From Glutamicibacter halophytocola (GTDB lineage: Bacteria > Actinomycetota > Actinomycetes > Actinomycetales > Micrococcaceae), in NCBI RefSeq assembly GCF_001302565.1, contig NZ_CP012750.1:1674001-1738000 (forward strand): DNA of 64,000 nucleotides. The letters run 5' to 3'. The translations under genes were made by a program, and so were the position numbers. Below are positions 9,780 through 19,065 of this stretch, one piece after another. Every line of letters starts with the position of its first letter. The first letter of the stretch is position 1. The notes under the pieces were generated by a model. The model was not told where the DNA came from. It was given only the letters and a program-made list of their open reading frames with translations, and did not search any database.

Positions 9780-9842
9780 ATGAGTCAAGACGAACTATGG
9801 TCATTGCATGCTTCTGGGACTATCCTGAGAGCCTGTTGTTGA
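9780..9842 (+). CDS. Possible 20-residue leader peptide upstream of the M23 peptidase gene
   Basis: An ATG at 9780 stands five bases after a strong CGGAGGT ribosome-binding site, the best in this intergenic region. It opens a 20-codon frame that starts MSQDELW and ends with RACC before TGA. It stops 27 bases before the M23 gene ATG. Its position and tandem Cys end suggest a translated leader that could couple to or attenuate the downstream gene. Chance occurrence cannot be excluded. Confidence 0.35.
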   Translation: MSQDELWSLHASGTILRACC

Positions 9843-9869
9843 TTTGCGGTTTTGGGGGACTGGCAAGTT

Positions 9870-11954
9870 ATGAAGCGACGTCATCACGATTTGGATATTT
9901 CTGTGCCTTCACAGGCACCGGCAACCACTCATGGATTTGCATATTTCGCTTTGGGGATCGCAGCGGTTGTGGGACTGAGCAGCGCGACGGCGTGGCCAGT
10001 TCCGCCGCCAGTTCGCGTGGCCTCCAGCGACATGGCCATTGAACAATCGGCTATCGCACCGCCGGGCCTCGTGCTGGTGACGGCACCCGAGTCGCAGGAG
10101 CCACTGCTCGGCGTGGTCGGCACGCTCAGCTCGGTTCCGAAGAGCGCTGCGATTGGGCAGGCCGACTCCCGATCAGCCCACGGTGCCATCCACCCGCAAG
10201 CTATAGCCAACCAGCCCGCTGCGGCAGCGCAGGCGCAGCCGGCGTATCGGGCAGCCGCAAGCAACGCGCTGATCAGGCCAAACCTGCTGTCTTTCCAGCT
10301 CATGCGTCCTGTGTCTACGAGCATGATTTCCAGCCCCTTCGGATGGCGCGGAAATCCGACAGGTCCTGGCCGGCAAATCCACATCGGCCAGGACTATCCC
10401 ATAGCTTGCGGCTCGCCGGTGAGAGCTAGCGAGGACGGTATTGTTGTGGTCGCCTCATGGGCCGGCCATTCGGGAAATCGCGTCACCATTGACCACGGCA
10501 ATCGGATCCAGACCGGATACAGCCACAATTCCCTGATCCTCGTTGGTGTAGGGCAAAGGGTAAGCCAAGGCCAAGTCATTGCCTTGGCGGGCACCACCGG
10601 CAATTCCACTGGCTGCCACGTCCACTTCGAGGTCATCGTCGATGGCCAGTGGCAGAACCCGAGCAAATATCTGGCCATGGGCCCAGGGCAATTCGCTTCG
10701 ATGTTTCTCCCGGATGCTCCAGCGGTGACGGCCAGCCGATTCCTCGCCGGCCAAAGTCCCCAGCGTCCACCAGCTCGCAGCTTGCAGGCTGCAGCGCAGC
10801 ACCCCGCAAAAGCACCGCTGCACGAAGCGAAGAACGCAGCAAAGAAGCCGGTTCGCGCCCAGGGATCATCAAGCTCGAAGCCCGCGGCATCGCCGGCCGC
10901 AAAGCACCGGACGGACACGGCGAAAACCACGGCTCCAAAGGTTCTTCAGCCGCGGCGCACGGCGCCAACCAAGCAGGCCGAGAAGCCACGCCCGGCAGGC
11001 ACGCCGCCAGCAACGCCAACAAGGCCTGCATTACCGAGCGCTTCGCCGTCGCCGACGGAGCGCGCACAGACAATTACACCGGTGCCCACGCCAAAACCGA
11101 GCACGGCCAAGCCCACCGCATCTCCGAGCCTCGACGCGACATCCAGCCCGACTGCCACGCCAACCGCTTCGGCAAGTGCAAAGCCTTCGCTGGCTCCAAA
11201 GCCGACGCAAGAATCCAAGCCGAGCATCGCGCCTTCGCCATCGCCGTCGGTGCAGCCATCATCATCGCCTGAATCGCCGAAGCCCACACCGAGCACATCG
11301 CCCAGCGTGCCGCCCGCCGATGCCAGCCAGGCACCCATCGCTGATTCCCAGCCAACCGAAGGACCAGCAGGGGAGCCATCGCCTGAGCCAACAACCGCTT
11401 TGGAAGTGAACCTCAAAGTTCCGGAGAAGGCTCCAACAGGAATCGTGCCCAAGGCCGAGCCGTCATCAAAGGCCCCAGCCAAGAAAACGCCGCCGGCAAC
11501 CAAGGTGAGCGCCGGGAAGGCCATGGAATCCGAGGCGCCGGCCCGCCCTGCTGTGCAGGAAGCCAAGCCTGCCACGAAGCCCGTGAAGAGGAAGCCTGCT
11601 CAAGCGGCCACCGCCGCGCCGGCAAAGAAGCCCATTGCTAAGGCTTCAGTCGCCAAGTCCACGGTGCAGATCGCTAAGGCCAAAGCACCAGTTGCTAAGC
11701 CCAAGGTGCCGGTCGCTAAGCCCAAGGCTTCCGTTGCCAAGCCCATAGCGACAGTAGCCAAGCCCAAGGCTCCTATTGCCAAGGCCCAGGTGCCGGTAGC
11801 GAAGAAGGCCGCCCCGGCTCCGATCCCGCCCAAGAAGCTTGTGGGAGCTGTACCACCGGTCAGGCAGGCCGCCAGCAAGGCCCCGCCGAAGCCAGCTTCC
11901 GCAGAACCGCGCAGCGCAGCCGTGGCCGCCAAGCCGGAAGCGAGCGCTCCGTAG
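9870..11954 (+). CDS. M23 family metallopeptidase with long Lys/Ala/Pro-rich tail
   Basis: A probable secreted or wall-associated peptidoglycan endopeptidase of 694 residues. An N-terminal hydrophobic segment (FAYFALGIAAVVGLSSATAW) can serve as signal or anchor. The LytM/M23 domain lies at about residues 145-270: SPFGWRGNPTGPGRQIHIGQDY carries the first His and Asp ligands, and GCHVHFEV the HxH motif. After residue ~290 comes a ~400-residue low-complexity tail rich in Pro, Ala, Lys, Ser and Thr, ending in VAKPKAP-like repeats. The ATG at 9870 follows GGGGGAC by about 11 bases. An in-frame TTG at 9852 overlaps that site. Confidence 0.87.
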   Translation: MKRRHHDLDISVPSQAPATTHGFAYFALGIAAVVGLSSATAWPVPPPVRVASSDMAIEQSAIAPPGLVLVTAPESQEPLLGVVGTLSSVPKSAAIGQADSRSAHGAIHPQAIANQPAAAAQAQPAYRAAASNALIRPNLLSFQLMRPVSTSMISSPFGWRGNPTGPGRQIHIGQDYPIACGSPVRASEDGIVVVASWAGHSGNRVTIDHGNRIQTGYSHNSLILVGVGQRVSQGQVIALAGTTGNSTGCHVHFEVIVDGQWQNPSKYLAMGPGQFASMFLPDAPAVTASRFLAGQSPQRPPARSLQAAAQHPAKAPLHEAKNAAKKPVRAQGSSSSKPAASPAAKHRTDTAKTTAPKVLQPRRTAPTKQAEKPRPAGTPPATPTRPALPSASPSPTERAQTITPVPTPKPSTAKPTASPSLDATSSPTATPTASASAKPSLAPKPTQESKPSIAPSPSPSVQPSSSPESPKPTPSTSPSVPPADASQAPIADSQPTEGPAGEPSPEPTTALEVNLKVPEKAPTGIVPKAEPSSKAPAKKTPPATKVSAGKAMESEAPARPAVQEAKPATKPVKRKPAQAATAAPAKKPIAKASVAKSTVQIAKAKAPVAKPKVPVAKPKASVAKPIATVAKPKAPIAKAQVPVAKKAAPAPIPPKKLVGAVPPVRQAASKAPPKPASAEPRSAAVAAKPEASAP
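11672..11810 (+). repeat. Degenerate ~21-nt repeats coding VAKPKxP units
   Basis: Within the M23 peptidase tail the coding sequence repeats about seven times in units of roughly 21 bases, giving Val-Ala-Lys-Pro-Lys-Ala/Val-Pro variants. The units have diverged at the third codon position. Confidence 0.7.
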
Positions 11955-12124
11955 CAACTGCCAGCTGCGCGCCCGCAGCCCAGGACACCCCTTGGCTACG
12001 GGCGCGCACCGCGAAGTGATATGGAACTGGTTAGATCGTGCCGTGATTCTTGATATTCTTATAAGTCGAGTCCTGTGCGTTTTTGACGCGCACCACAAGA
12101 CCTATCGAAAGAAGTGCCCGGCAC

Positions 12125-13690
12125 GTGTTTAATTCACTTTCCGATCGCCTGACAGCAACCTTCAAGAACCTGCGCGGCAAGGGCCGCCTGACTGAAGCAG
12201 ACATCGACGGTACCGTCCGCGAAATCCGCCGTGCCCTGCTCGACGCTGACGTTGCCGTCTCGGTGGTCCGCGCCTTCGTGGCCCAGGTGAAAGAACGCGC
12301 ACTGGGTGCCGAGGTTTCCGAGTCCCTGAACCCGGGCCAGCAGGTCGTCAAGATCGTCAATGAGGAGCTTGTTGGCATCCTCGGTGGCGAAACCCGCCGC
12401 CTGAACCTGGCCAAGAACCCTCCAACGGTGATCATGCTCGCCGGTTTGCAGGGTGCCGGCAAGACCACCCTGGCCGGTAAGCTGGCCAAGCACCTGAAGT
12501 CCGAGGGCCACACCCCGATGCTGGTGGCCTGCGACCTGCAGCGCCCCAATGCAGTCAAGCAGCTGCAGATCAACGGTGAGCGTGCTGGCGTTCCGGTCTA
12601 CGCGCCGCACCCGGGCGTCTCCTCGGAGTTCGACACCCCAACCGGCGACCCGGTCGCCGTTGCCCGCGACGGCATCGCCGAAGCCAAGTCCAAGCTGCAC
12701 GATGTGGTGATCGTCGATACCGCCGGCCGCCTGGGCGTGGACACCGAGATGATGGCCCAAGCCGCGAACATCCGCGCCGCCATCAACCCGGACGAAGTGC
12801 TCTTTGTCATCGATGCCATGATCGGCCAGGACGCGGTCAACACCGCCCAGGCCTTCCACGAGGGCGTCGACTTCACCGGCGTGGTGCTTTCCAAGCTCGA
12901 TGGCGATGCCCGCGGTGGCGCCGCCCTGTCGGTAGCCTCGGTGACCGGCAAGCCGGTCATGTTCGCCTCCACCGGCGAAAACCTGGACGACTTCGAGATC
13001 TTCCACCCGGACCGCATGGCTTCGCGCATCCTGGACATGGGCGACGTCATGACGCTCATCGAGCAGGCCGAGAAGAACTGGGACAAGGGCGAAGCCGAGC
13101 GGATGGCGAAAAAGTTCGCCGACCAGGAAGACTTCACCCTGGACGACTTCCTCGCCCAGATGGCCCAGATCAAGAAGATGGGCTCGATGAAGAAGCTGCT
13201 GGGCATGATGCCCGGCGCGCAGATTTCCCGACAGCAGCTGGAGCAGTTCGACGAGCGCCAGATCGACCGCGTGGAAGCCATCGTCCGCTCGATGACCCCG
13301 CATGAGCGTGTCGCGCCGAAGATCATCAACGGCTCGCGCCGCGCGCGTATCGCCAAGGGTTCGGGCGTCTCGGTCTCCGAGGTCAACCAGATGCTTGAGC
13401 GCTTCACCGAAGCGCAGAAGATGATGAAGAAGATGGCCGCTGGCGGCGGCATCCCGGGCATGCCAGGCGCTGGCAAGGGCGCTGCCCGCAAGGCGAAGGC
13501 CAAGGGCAAGGGCAAGAAGCAGCAGAAGTTCGGCAACCCGGCCAAGGCCGCGCAGGCCGAGCTGGAGGCCAAGAACAAGAAGTCTTCGGCACCAGCCGGG
13601 GCCTCCTTCGGACAGGGCGCCAACCAGGACTTCGATCCATCGAGCCTGAACTTGCCAGCCGGCTTCGAAAAGTACCTTGGCAACAAGTAG
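12125..13690 (+). CDS. ffh: Ffh, signal recognition particle protein (SRP54)
   Basis: GTPase and RNA-binding subunit of the signal recognition particle, partner of FtsY. It holds an N domain, a G domain with GLQGAGKTTLAGK near residue 107, DTAGRL and SKLDGDARGG, then the Met-rich M domain (MKKLLGMMPG, MLERFTEAQKMMKKMA) that binds 4.5S RNA and signal peptides. A Lys/Gly/Ala-rich tail follows, giving 521 residues. The GTG at 12125 gives the canonical start VFNSLSDRL. The frame is open 14 codons further upstream, but that is not conserved. Its stop overlaps the following gene. Confidence 0.97.
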   Translation: MFNSLSDRLTATFKNLRGKGRLTEADIDGTVREIRRALLDADVAVSVVRAFVAQVKERALGAEVSESLNPGQQVVKIVNEELVGILGGETRRLNLAKNPPTVIMLAGLQGAGKTTLAGKLAKHLKSEGHTPMLVACDLQRPNAVKQLQINGERAGVPVYAPHPGVSSEFDTPTGDPVAVARDGIAEAKSKLHDVVIVDTAGRLGVDTEMMAQAANIRAAINPDEVLFVIDAMIGQDAVNTAQAFHEGVDFTGVVLSKLDGDARGGAALSVASVTGKPVMFASTGENLDDFEIFHPDRMASRILDMGDVMTLIEQAEKNWDKGEAERMAKKFADQEDFTLDDFLAQMAQIKKMGSMKKLLGMMPGAQISRQQLEQFDERQIDRVEAIVRSMTPHERVAPKIINGSRRARIAKGSGVSVSEVNQMLERFTEAQKMMKKMAAGGGIPGMPGAGKGAARKAKAKGKGKKQQKFGNPAKAAQAELEAKNKKSSAPAGASFGQGANQDFDPSSLNLPAGFEKYLGNK

Positions 13691-14906
13691 TCACGAGTCC
13701 TTGCAGGGCGGCGACCAGGCGCAAACGCTGGTCGCCGCCCTGACTCTTATCTTCGAAGAACCGAACGCCGGGCAGGCCGAAGCCAAGGTCCGCGAACTGC
13801 TGGCCGCTCGTGAGGTCATCTCTGTGGTCTCCATCCCGGTGCCCTGGAATGGACTGTCCATTATCGAGATCAGCATCGCGGTAAATCCCGAAGGCCTGTT
13901 GTTTTTGGCCAACGCGGGAGGCAGCCTGAGGCTGGGCCAGCAGGTCGAGGATTTCGCGCTGGCGTTGAAGCTGGGCACCGGTGCGCTATATGTCGACCAG
14001 GACGACATCGAGGTGCAAAGCGGGGAACCCATCGACGATCCGCGGCTGGAGGCCATGCCTTCGGGGCGTTCCCTGGTCATCGGCGCGCTGAACGAGCCGG
14101 ACATGGGGATGTGGGCGTCCGCGAGCAAAACCAGCTGGCAGCTTTTGCCGCCGGAGCCCGGGGCCGCAGCCGTGGCCGTGCACGAGGGCTTTTTGGTGGG
14201 CGGGGTTATTTCGTCGAGCCAGCATCCGGCGATTATGCTCAGCCGCACCGGAGCGCGATTCACCGCGAGCTTCTGGTTCCGCAAGCAAGCGGTTAAGCTC
14301 GGCGGGCTTCCAGCCTGGGTTCATATCTGGCCAGTCGCGGCCAGCCCCGCTTTCTGGCCGGCGGAACAAAGTCCCGCCAGAAGGGAATTGGACTGGTTGA
14401 TAGCCAACCAGGACAGCATCGATGAGCAGGAGCTTGATGAGCTCGCTGGGCTATCGGTGGGCGCCCAAGAGATCGAAAGGCTCAAGCAGGTACTGGTCGG
14501 CACCGGCAGCCTGGAATCGGTGGAGCGGGTGCTGGAAGCCTTTGGGCACGAACCGGCGCTGGCCCGCTACCTGGAGGATGCAGTTCTTCCCGAGGGCGCG
14601 CGGCAGATCGAGCCGGTGGGCATGGCAAAGGCCGTGGGCCGAGCCATGATTGCCGAATCCCGAAAGATCAATGCCCGGCCGCGGTGGTACAACGCGTCGT
14701 CGTGGAAGCCTGTGGCGCAGCTGGTGCTAGGCCTTGCGGAGGCATTGGTGTTCTCGCTGATGCTGGCAGGAACCAATTGGCAAGAGCCTTGGATGCCGCT
14801 CTGGGCCATCGTGCTGCTACTGGTGCTTGGCTATGCGGATGCTGCCGGGAACACGGCCTTCGGCGCGCTGCGCTGGTGGCGTTCCCGGGGCCGACGCTAC
14901 CGCTAG
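13677..14906 (+). CDS. Unrecognised membrane-anchored protein, paralog A
   Basis: I do not recognise this ~400-residue protein. An N-terminal mixed region (LTLIFEEP, LSIIEISIAVNPEG) is followed by a middle beta-rich region, then a helical linker (ARRELDWLIANQDSIDEQELDELAGL). The end has two hydrophobic segments, about residues 340-365 and 370-390, suggesting a C-terminal membrane anchor. The next gene (14999-16192) shares the same layout, so the two look like tandem duplicates. The start is uncertain: TTG at 13677 overlaps the ffh stop by 14 bases and TTG at 13701 is an alternative. Overlap with ffh suggests co-transcription. Confidence 0.78.
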   Translation: MATSSHESLQGGDQAQTLVAALTLIFEEPNAGQAEAKVRELLAAREVISVVSIPVPWNGLSIIEISIAVNPEGLLFLANAGGSLRLGQQVEDFALALKLGTGALYVDQDDIEVQSGEPIDDPRLEAMPSGRSLVIGALNEPDMGMWASASKTSWQLLPPEPGAAAVAVHEGFLVGGVISSSQHPAIMLSRTGARFTASFWFRKQAVKLGGLPAWVHIWPVAASPAFWPAEQSPARRELDWLIANQDSIDEQELDELAGLSVGAQEIERLKQVLVGTGSLESVERVLEAFGHEPALARYLEDAVLPEGARQIEPVGMAKAVGRAMIAESRKINARPRWYNASSWKPVAQLVLGLAEALVFSLMLAGTNWQEPWMPLWAIVLLLVLGYADAAGNTAFGALRWWRSRGRRYR

Positions 14907-14998
14907 CGTTGGCCCGTACGTTCTCTTCCAAGTGGGTACCGGTTAGCGCCTATGATTGACATATTGCCATCTTCAATTGACCAAAGGGGCTACTCTTC

Positions 14999-16192
14999 GT
15001 GGATTCAACCGAGTTCAACTACCTCAACCTAGAGTTCATTTTCATGGGCGACAAGCCAGACGCTGCCGAAGTCGTGCGCACCGCATTGGCCGACCGCCGA
15101 TTGCTGGGATTCGTTGGGGGAGCCGTCGAGCGAGAGAACTCCACCGAGGTACTCGCCGAGGTTGCAACTGTCAGCGAAGCCCGGGATGCGGTGCTCTACC
15201 GCATCGATGCCAAGGGCAAATTGCGCGAAGGTTCCCGGGTCACCAAGCTGGTGCACGAATTGAAGAACTCGACCGAGGCCGACTACGTGCTGGTTGACGG
15301 AGATGAGATCGACGGGCCAACCCCCGATGATGACATTCTCGGGGATCTCGGGACCACCAATGAGCTGCTTCACGGGGCAACGCTGAAGGCCTCGGAACTG
15401 GTGCTCGCCGCCGGCTTTGACGATAACCAGATCACCGTATGGAACACTGATTCTGGACTCATGGCAATGCCGACCCAGTCAATTTTCCCGCCTGGAATCG
15501 CTCGTTCCAACCGCCCATTCCTGTCCCTGTCCCGCACCGGCAATGTCATCATGGCCACCGTTGAGGCCAAGCGCCCGCGGCGCGAGCTCTATGGCCCTTC
15601 GTTGACGATGGTTCTGGATCTTGAACGCCAGGTCATTCTTGAGCCCGAGGCGGATTCTCCAGCCGAGCAGCGCCTCAAGGAACTTGATGCGCTGATCTTG
15701 GGCATCGATGAGCAGACCGTGCAGCTGCTGGATGAACTGGTCTCCGACCCATTGGCACGAGACGAGGCTATGGGTCTGTTGCAGCGTCCGGTTGATTTGG
15801 CGGGCATGAAGCGCTTTGTCGCCTTGCTGGGCTTCGATCCGCGAAGCGTAGACTACCTGACCGGCCGCCCGATTCCGGAGGACCGCCGTGTCATTTCCAC
15901 CGGCGGGCCTTTCCGGAGCTTGCGCGCCGCCTTGAGCGAGCAGGAACGCGAAGCCACCGGCCTCAAGCGGGTGCTCTTCCGTGCAGGGTGGAACCCGCAG
16001 GCCTTGATCGGCTCCGGTGCTTTCGTCTTGGCCTCTGGGCTGGGCGTTCATGCGGTATTGGCCAAGAGCGAGAAGTTCGCATGGCTTCCCAAGCCAGCCC
16101 GCCAGCTGCTGATGCTCGCTTGGTACGCTGACGGAGCGTTCTATCTGGGCAAGGGAATTGCTGATGCCGCCAAGGCCAAAAGAGATTTCTGA
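14999..16192 (+). CDS. Unrecognised membrane-anchored protein, paralog B
   Basis: 397 residues from a GTG at 14999, ten bases after AAAGGGG. Family unknown. It aligns with the preceding protein along its length: the openings FNYLNLEFIF and TLVAALTLIF, the middle LSRTG motif (SLSRTGNVIMAT and MLSRTGARFTAS), a shared SPA motif (ADSPAEQRLKELD and EQSPARRELDWL), and a C-terminal pair of hydrophobic segments. Identity is low, so the duplication is old. Both proteins carry acidic N-terminal halves and would sit at the membrane with most mass in one compartment. A strong terminator ends the ffh-A-B run. Confidence 0.78.
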   Translation: MDSTEFNYLNLEFIFMGDKPDAAEVVRTALADRRLLGFVGGAVERENSTEVLAEVATVSEARDAVLYRIDAKGKLREGSRVTKLVHELKNSTEADYVLVDGDEIDGPTPDDDILGDLGTTNELLHGATLKASELVLAAGFDDNQITVWNTDSGLMAMPTQSIFPPGIARSNRPFLSLSRTGNVIMATVEAKRPRRELYGPSLTMVLDLERQVILEPEADSPAEQRLKELDALILGIDEQTVQLLDELVSDPLARDEAMGLLQRPVDLAGMKRFVALLGFDPRSVDYLTGRPIPEDRRVISTGGPFRSLRAALSEQEREATGLKRVLFRAGWNPQALIGSGAFVLASGLGVHAVLAKSEKFAWLPKPARQLLMLAWYADGAFYLGKGIADAAKAKRDF

Positions 16193-16215
16193 GCCATAAC
16201 CGGCAGATCTTCATG

Positions 16216-16263
16216 GGGCACCGGCGGGGAGCAGCTCGATTGAGCTGCTCCCCGCCGGTGCCC
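16216..16263 (+). terminator. Strong terminator after the ffh-paralog run
   Basis: Perfect 21-bp stem starting GGCACCGGCGGGGAGCAGC with a 4-nt loop at 16238-16241. It lies between convergent genes (stops at 16192 and 16305) and may serve both. Confidence 0.82.
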
Positions 16264-16304
16264 TACTGCGTTGAATGCACCCAAGCATCCTAAGCTGCGA
16301 TAGT

Positions 16305-18002
16305 TCAGTCCTGGAAGTCGGTATCGCGGAATTCATGGGGCGGGACTTTGCCGGCCGCATGCTGCTCTTCTTCGGCCAGGCGCAATTCAACCCGGCGGAT
16401 CTTCCCGGATATGGTCTTGGGCAGATCCGAGAATTCCAAGCGGCGAATCCGCTTGTACGGGGCCAAATGCTCACGGCAGAACCCGAGGATATCTTTCGCG
16501 GTACCAGCGCTGGGCTCGTAGCCGGAAGCCAGGATGACAAAGGCCTTGGGCACCGAGAGCTTCAGCGGATCCGGTGAAGGGACGACAGCAACTTCGGCCA
16601 CGGCGGGATGCTCCAAAACCACGGACTCCAGTTCAAATGGGCTGAGCTTGTAATCGCTGGATTTGAAGACATCGTCAGCCCGCCCGATGTAGGTCAGGAT
16701 CCCTTCTTCATCGCGTTCGGCAATATCCCCGGTGTGGTAGAGCCCGTCGCGCATGACTTCGCCGGTCTTCTCCTGATCATCAAAATAGCCCTTCATCAGG
16801 CCCACCGGACGTGGATCCAGGCGCAGGCAGATTTCGCCAACCTCGGCCAGCTGGCCGGTGGTTGGATTGCGCAGTTCGACATCATATCCAGGCATCGGGC
16901 GCCCCATGGCACCCACCTTGAGCGGCTCCCCGGGTGAATTGGCGATTTGCACGGTGGTTTCGGTCTGCCCATAGCCGTCGCGGATCACCTGGCCCCACGC
17001 GTTGCGCACCTGGTCGATGACTTCGGAGTTCAGCGGTTCGCCGGCCGAAACCAGTTTGCGCGGAGGATTTTCCAGTATGGCAAGTTCCGCCTGGATCAAA
17101 TAGCGCCAGACGGTCGGCGGCGCGCAGAAGCTCGTGACGTTTTCCTTCTCCATCTGGCCCATCAGCGCCACCGGGTCGAAGCGGTCATAGTTGAAGACAA
17201 AGACGGTGGCCTCGGCGATCCACGGGCCAAAGAAATTCGACCAGGCGTGCTTGCCCCAGCCGGGGGAGGCGACGTTCAAATGAACGTCGCCGGGTTCCAG
17301 CCCAATCCAGAACATGGTTGCCAGATGGCCCACCGGATACGAGGTATGGGTGTGCTGCACGAGCTTGGGCTGGGAGGTGGTTCCGGAGGTGAAATACAGC
17401 AGCAAGTTCTCGTCGGCACGAGTTGGGGCATCCAGCGAGAACTCGATGGGTGCGCGATGCGAATCCTCGAAATGCAAGGTTCCAGCCTCGGGGACTCCGC
17501 CCACCTGCACGATGGTGCGGGACCCGGGAACTGCGTGGAGCTTTTCCAGCTGGCCGTGACCGGCGATGACCCATGAAGCGTTGCCGCGTTCGAACCGGTC
17601 AGCCAGATCCTCGCTGGTGGCCTGGGTGGTCGTGGGGATGATCACGGCGCCCAGCTTCATGCCGGCCAGCATCGTTTCCCACAGCGCCACCTCGTTGCCG
17701 AGCATCACAATGATCGCCTCGCCGCGCCGCAGCCCGTGATCGCTCAGCCAGCGGGCCACCTGGGTGGAGCGCGCGGAGAGCTCGGACCAGCTATATCGGG
17801 CGGTGCTGCCATCTGGTTCAGCCAGGATCAGCGCGGGTTCGCTGGCGCGCTGCGGATCCTGCGCGATGGCGTCGAACCAGTCATAGGCGAAGTTGAAGTC
17901 GGTGAATTCCGGCCAGGCGAACTCGGCCCGGGCCCTGTGGTAGTCATCGCGGGCGTCCAAAAGCAGGTCGCGTGCGGCTCGGAACTTCTCGGTATTGCTC
18001 AT
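16305..18002 (-). CDS. AMP-forming acyl-CoA ligase (paralog 1)
   Basis: ANL-superfamily enzyme that activates a carboxylic acid to its CoA thioester with ATP. The adenylation motif is YFTSGTTSQPKLVQHTHTSY, followed by RDGYGQTETTVQI, YHTGDIAERDEEG, YIGRADDVFKSSDYKLSPFELE and the C-terminal catalytic Lys region LPKTISGKIRRVEL. It has 565 residues, normal for the family. The ATG at 18002 follows AAAGGAC. Longer in-frame starts exist, but this one matches the start of the paralog at 22928-24634, about two thirds identical by eye. The substrate is unknown. The setting suggests a product or branched intermediate of the adjacent CoA-transferase/lyase route. Confidence 0.88.
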   Translation of the reverse strand: MSNTEKFRAARDLLLDARDDYHRARAEFAWPEFTDFNFAYDWFDAIAQDPQRASEPALILAEPDGSTARYSWSELSARSTQVARWLSDHGLRRGEAIIVMLGNEVALWETMLAGMKLGAVIIPTTTQATSEDLADRFERGNASWVIAGHGQLEKLHAVPGSRTIVQVGGVPEAGTLHFEDSHRAPIEFSLDAPTRADENLLLYFTSGTTSQPKLVQHTHTSYPVGHLATMFWIGLEPGDVHLNVASPGWGKHAWSNFFGPWIAEATVFVFNYDRFDPVALMGQMEKENVTSFCAPPTVWRYLIQAELAILENPPRKLVSAGEPLNSEVIDQVRNAWGQVIRDGYGQTETTVQIANSPGEPLKVGAMGRPMPGYDVELRNPTTGQLAEVGEICLRLDPRPVGLMKGYFDDQEKTGEVMRDGLYHTGDIAERDEEGILTYIGRADDVFKSSDYKLSPFELESVVLEHPAVAEVAVVPSPDPLKLSVPKAFVILASGYEPSAGTAKDILGFCREHLAPYKRIRRLEFSDLPKTISGKIRRVELRLAEEEQHAAGKVPPHEFRDTDFQD

Positions 18003-18232
18003 CGCAGTCCTTTGCGTCGGGGCGACATCGCCAGCGCCGTCATTGTTCATTGCCACCCAATATACGGTAGCGATCAGCGGGACAAAGCGCCGCCTGACCG
18101 TGTGCATGAGGCGGGATCCAGAGGCCCGGTTTTCCCTTGAAGCCTCCCTGATCAATCCAGCAGTGCGGCCCCGGAGGCGCGGTGGGAGAAAGAATTGGAC
18201 GGTAATGGCTGTGATGGTCTAGCGTCTGAAAT

Positions 18233-19033
18233 ATGCCAAAGGAACAAGGTCCCGCCAAGAAACAGAATCCGCTTCTTGTGCTGGGAAAAATCAGCGCCAT
18301 CCTTGATTCCTTTTCCTTGCGCCAGCCGGTTCTGACCCTCTCTGATTTGCGCGAGGCCACCTCCATGCCAGCCTCCACGGTCCAGCGGCTGGTGGCCAAC
18401 CTGGTGGAGCAGGGCTTCTTGGACCGCGAGGGCGATGGCTATCGCATTGGCATGAAGATGGCCTACTGGGCTGCCCCTGCCACACGCGGCAAGGAAGTGC
18501 TCGACGTGATCAGCCCGCTGCTCGCAGAACTCCGGGACGGCACCGGGGAAACGGCCTGCCTTTTCCGTGCCGAAGCGGTGTACCGGGTCTGCGTTGGCAT
18601 CGCCGAAACCCGCCACGTCCTGCGCCGGGAAATGCACTTGGGAGAGCTGGCGCCGCTGCATGCCGGCTCTGCCGGCCGTGTGCTGCTGGCCTGGAAGCCG
18701 GAGCTGATGCAGCGGCTGGTTGAGGGCTCGCTGGAGTCCCTGACCTCCTCGACGATAACCGGCCTTGATGACTTGCAGGCGGCTGTGGAGGCGACCCGCG
18801 CTGATGGTTTTGCCATCACCATCGGAGAGCGCGAAAGCGGCGCCTCCGGCTTGTCGGCACCGGTTTTCGACTCGGCGGCCCGATTGGTGGCTGCCGTGAC
18901 CATTAGCGGACCGACCCTGCGCATGCCGCAAGCGGTCTGCGAGAGCTGGGTTGAGCCTTTGCTGGAAACGGCTGAGCGGATGACCCGCTTGATAGGCGGG
19001 CGTTTCCCCGGGGAAACCCACCGCCCCGCATAG
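18233..19033 (+). CDS. IclR family transcriptional regulator
   Basis: 266-residue regulator with an N-terminal winged helix-turn-helix (VLTLSDLREATSMPASTVQRLVANLVEQGFLDRE, residues ~40-75) and a C-terminal IclR effector domain (HAGSAGRVLLAW, GFAITIGERESGASGLSAPVFD, AAVTISGP). IclR proteins usually control nearby catabolic operons for carboxylic or aromatic acids. It is divergent from acyl-CoA ligase 1 and convergent with the lyase-CoA transferase-GntP operon, so it probably controls both. A dyad at 22802-22819 in front of the GntP gene is a candidate site. Confidence 0.9.
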   Translation: MPKEQGPAKKQNPLLVLGKISAILDSFSLRQPVLTLSDLREATSMPASTVQRLVANLVEQGFLDREGDGYRIGMKMAYWAAPATRGKEVLDVISPLLAELRDGTGETACLFRAEAVYRVCVGIAETRHVLRREMHLGELAPLHAGSAGRVLLAWKPELMQRLVEGSLESLTSSTITGLDDLQAAVEATRADGFAITIGERESGASGLSAPVFDSAARLVAAVTISGPTLRMPQAVCESWVEPLLETAERMTRLIGGRFPGETHRPA

Positions 19034-19065
19034 CGGCGAGGCGATGGGCTGATCGTTCGCGGTTC

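Noticed and set aside
9600..9869. A cyclic-di-AMP (ydaO-type) riboswitch before the M23 peptidase gene
   Set aside because: Such switches often precede wall hydrolases in Actinobacteria, but the conserved GGGGTGAA and GGGGGACC elements with their pairing partners are not present.
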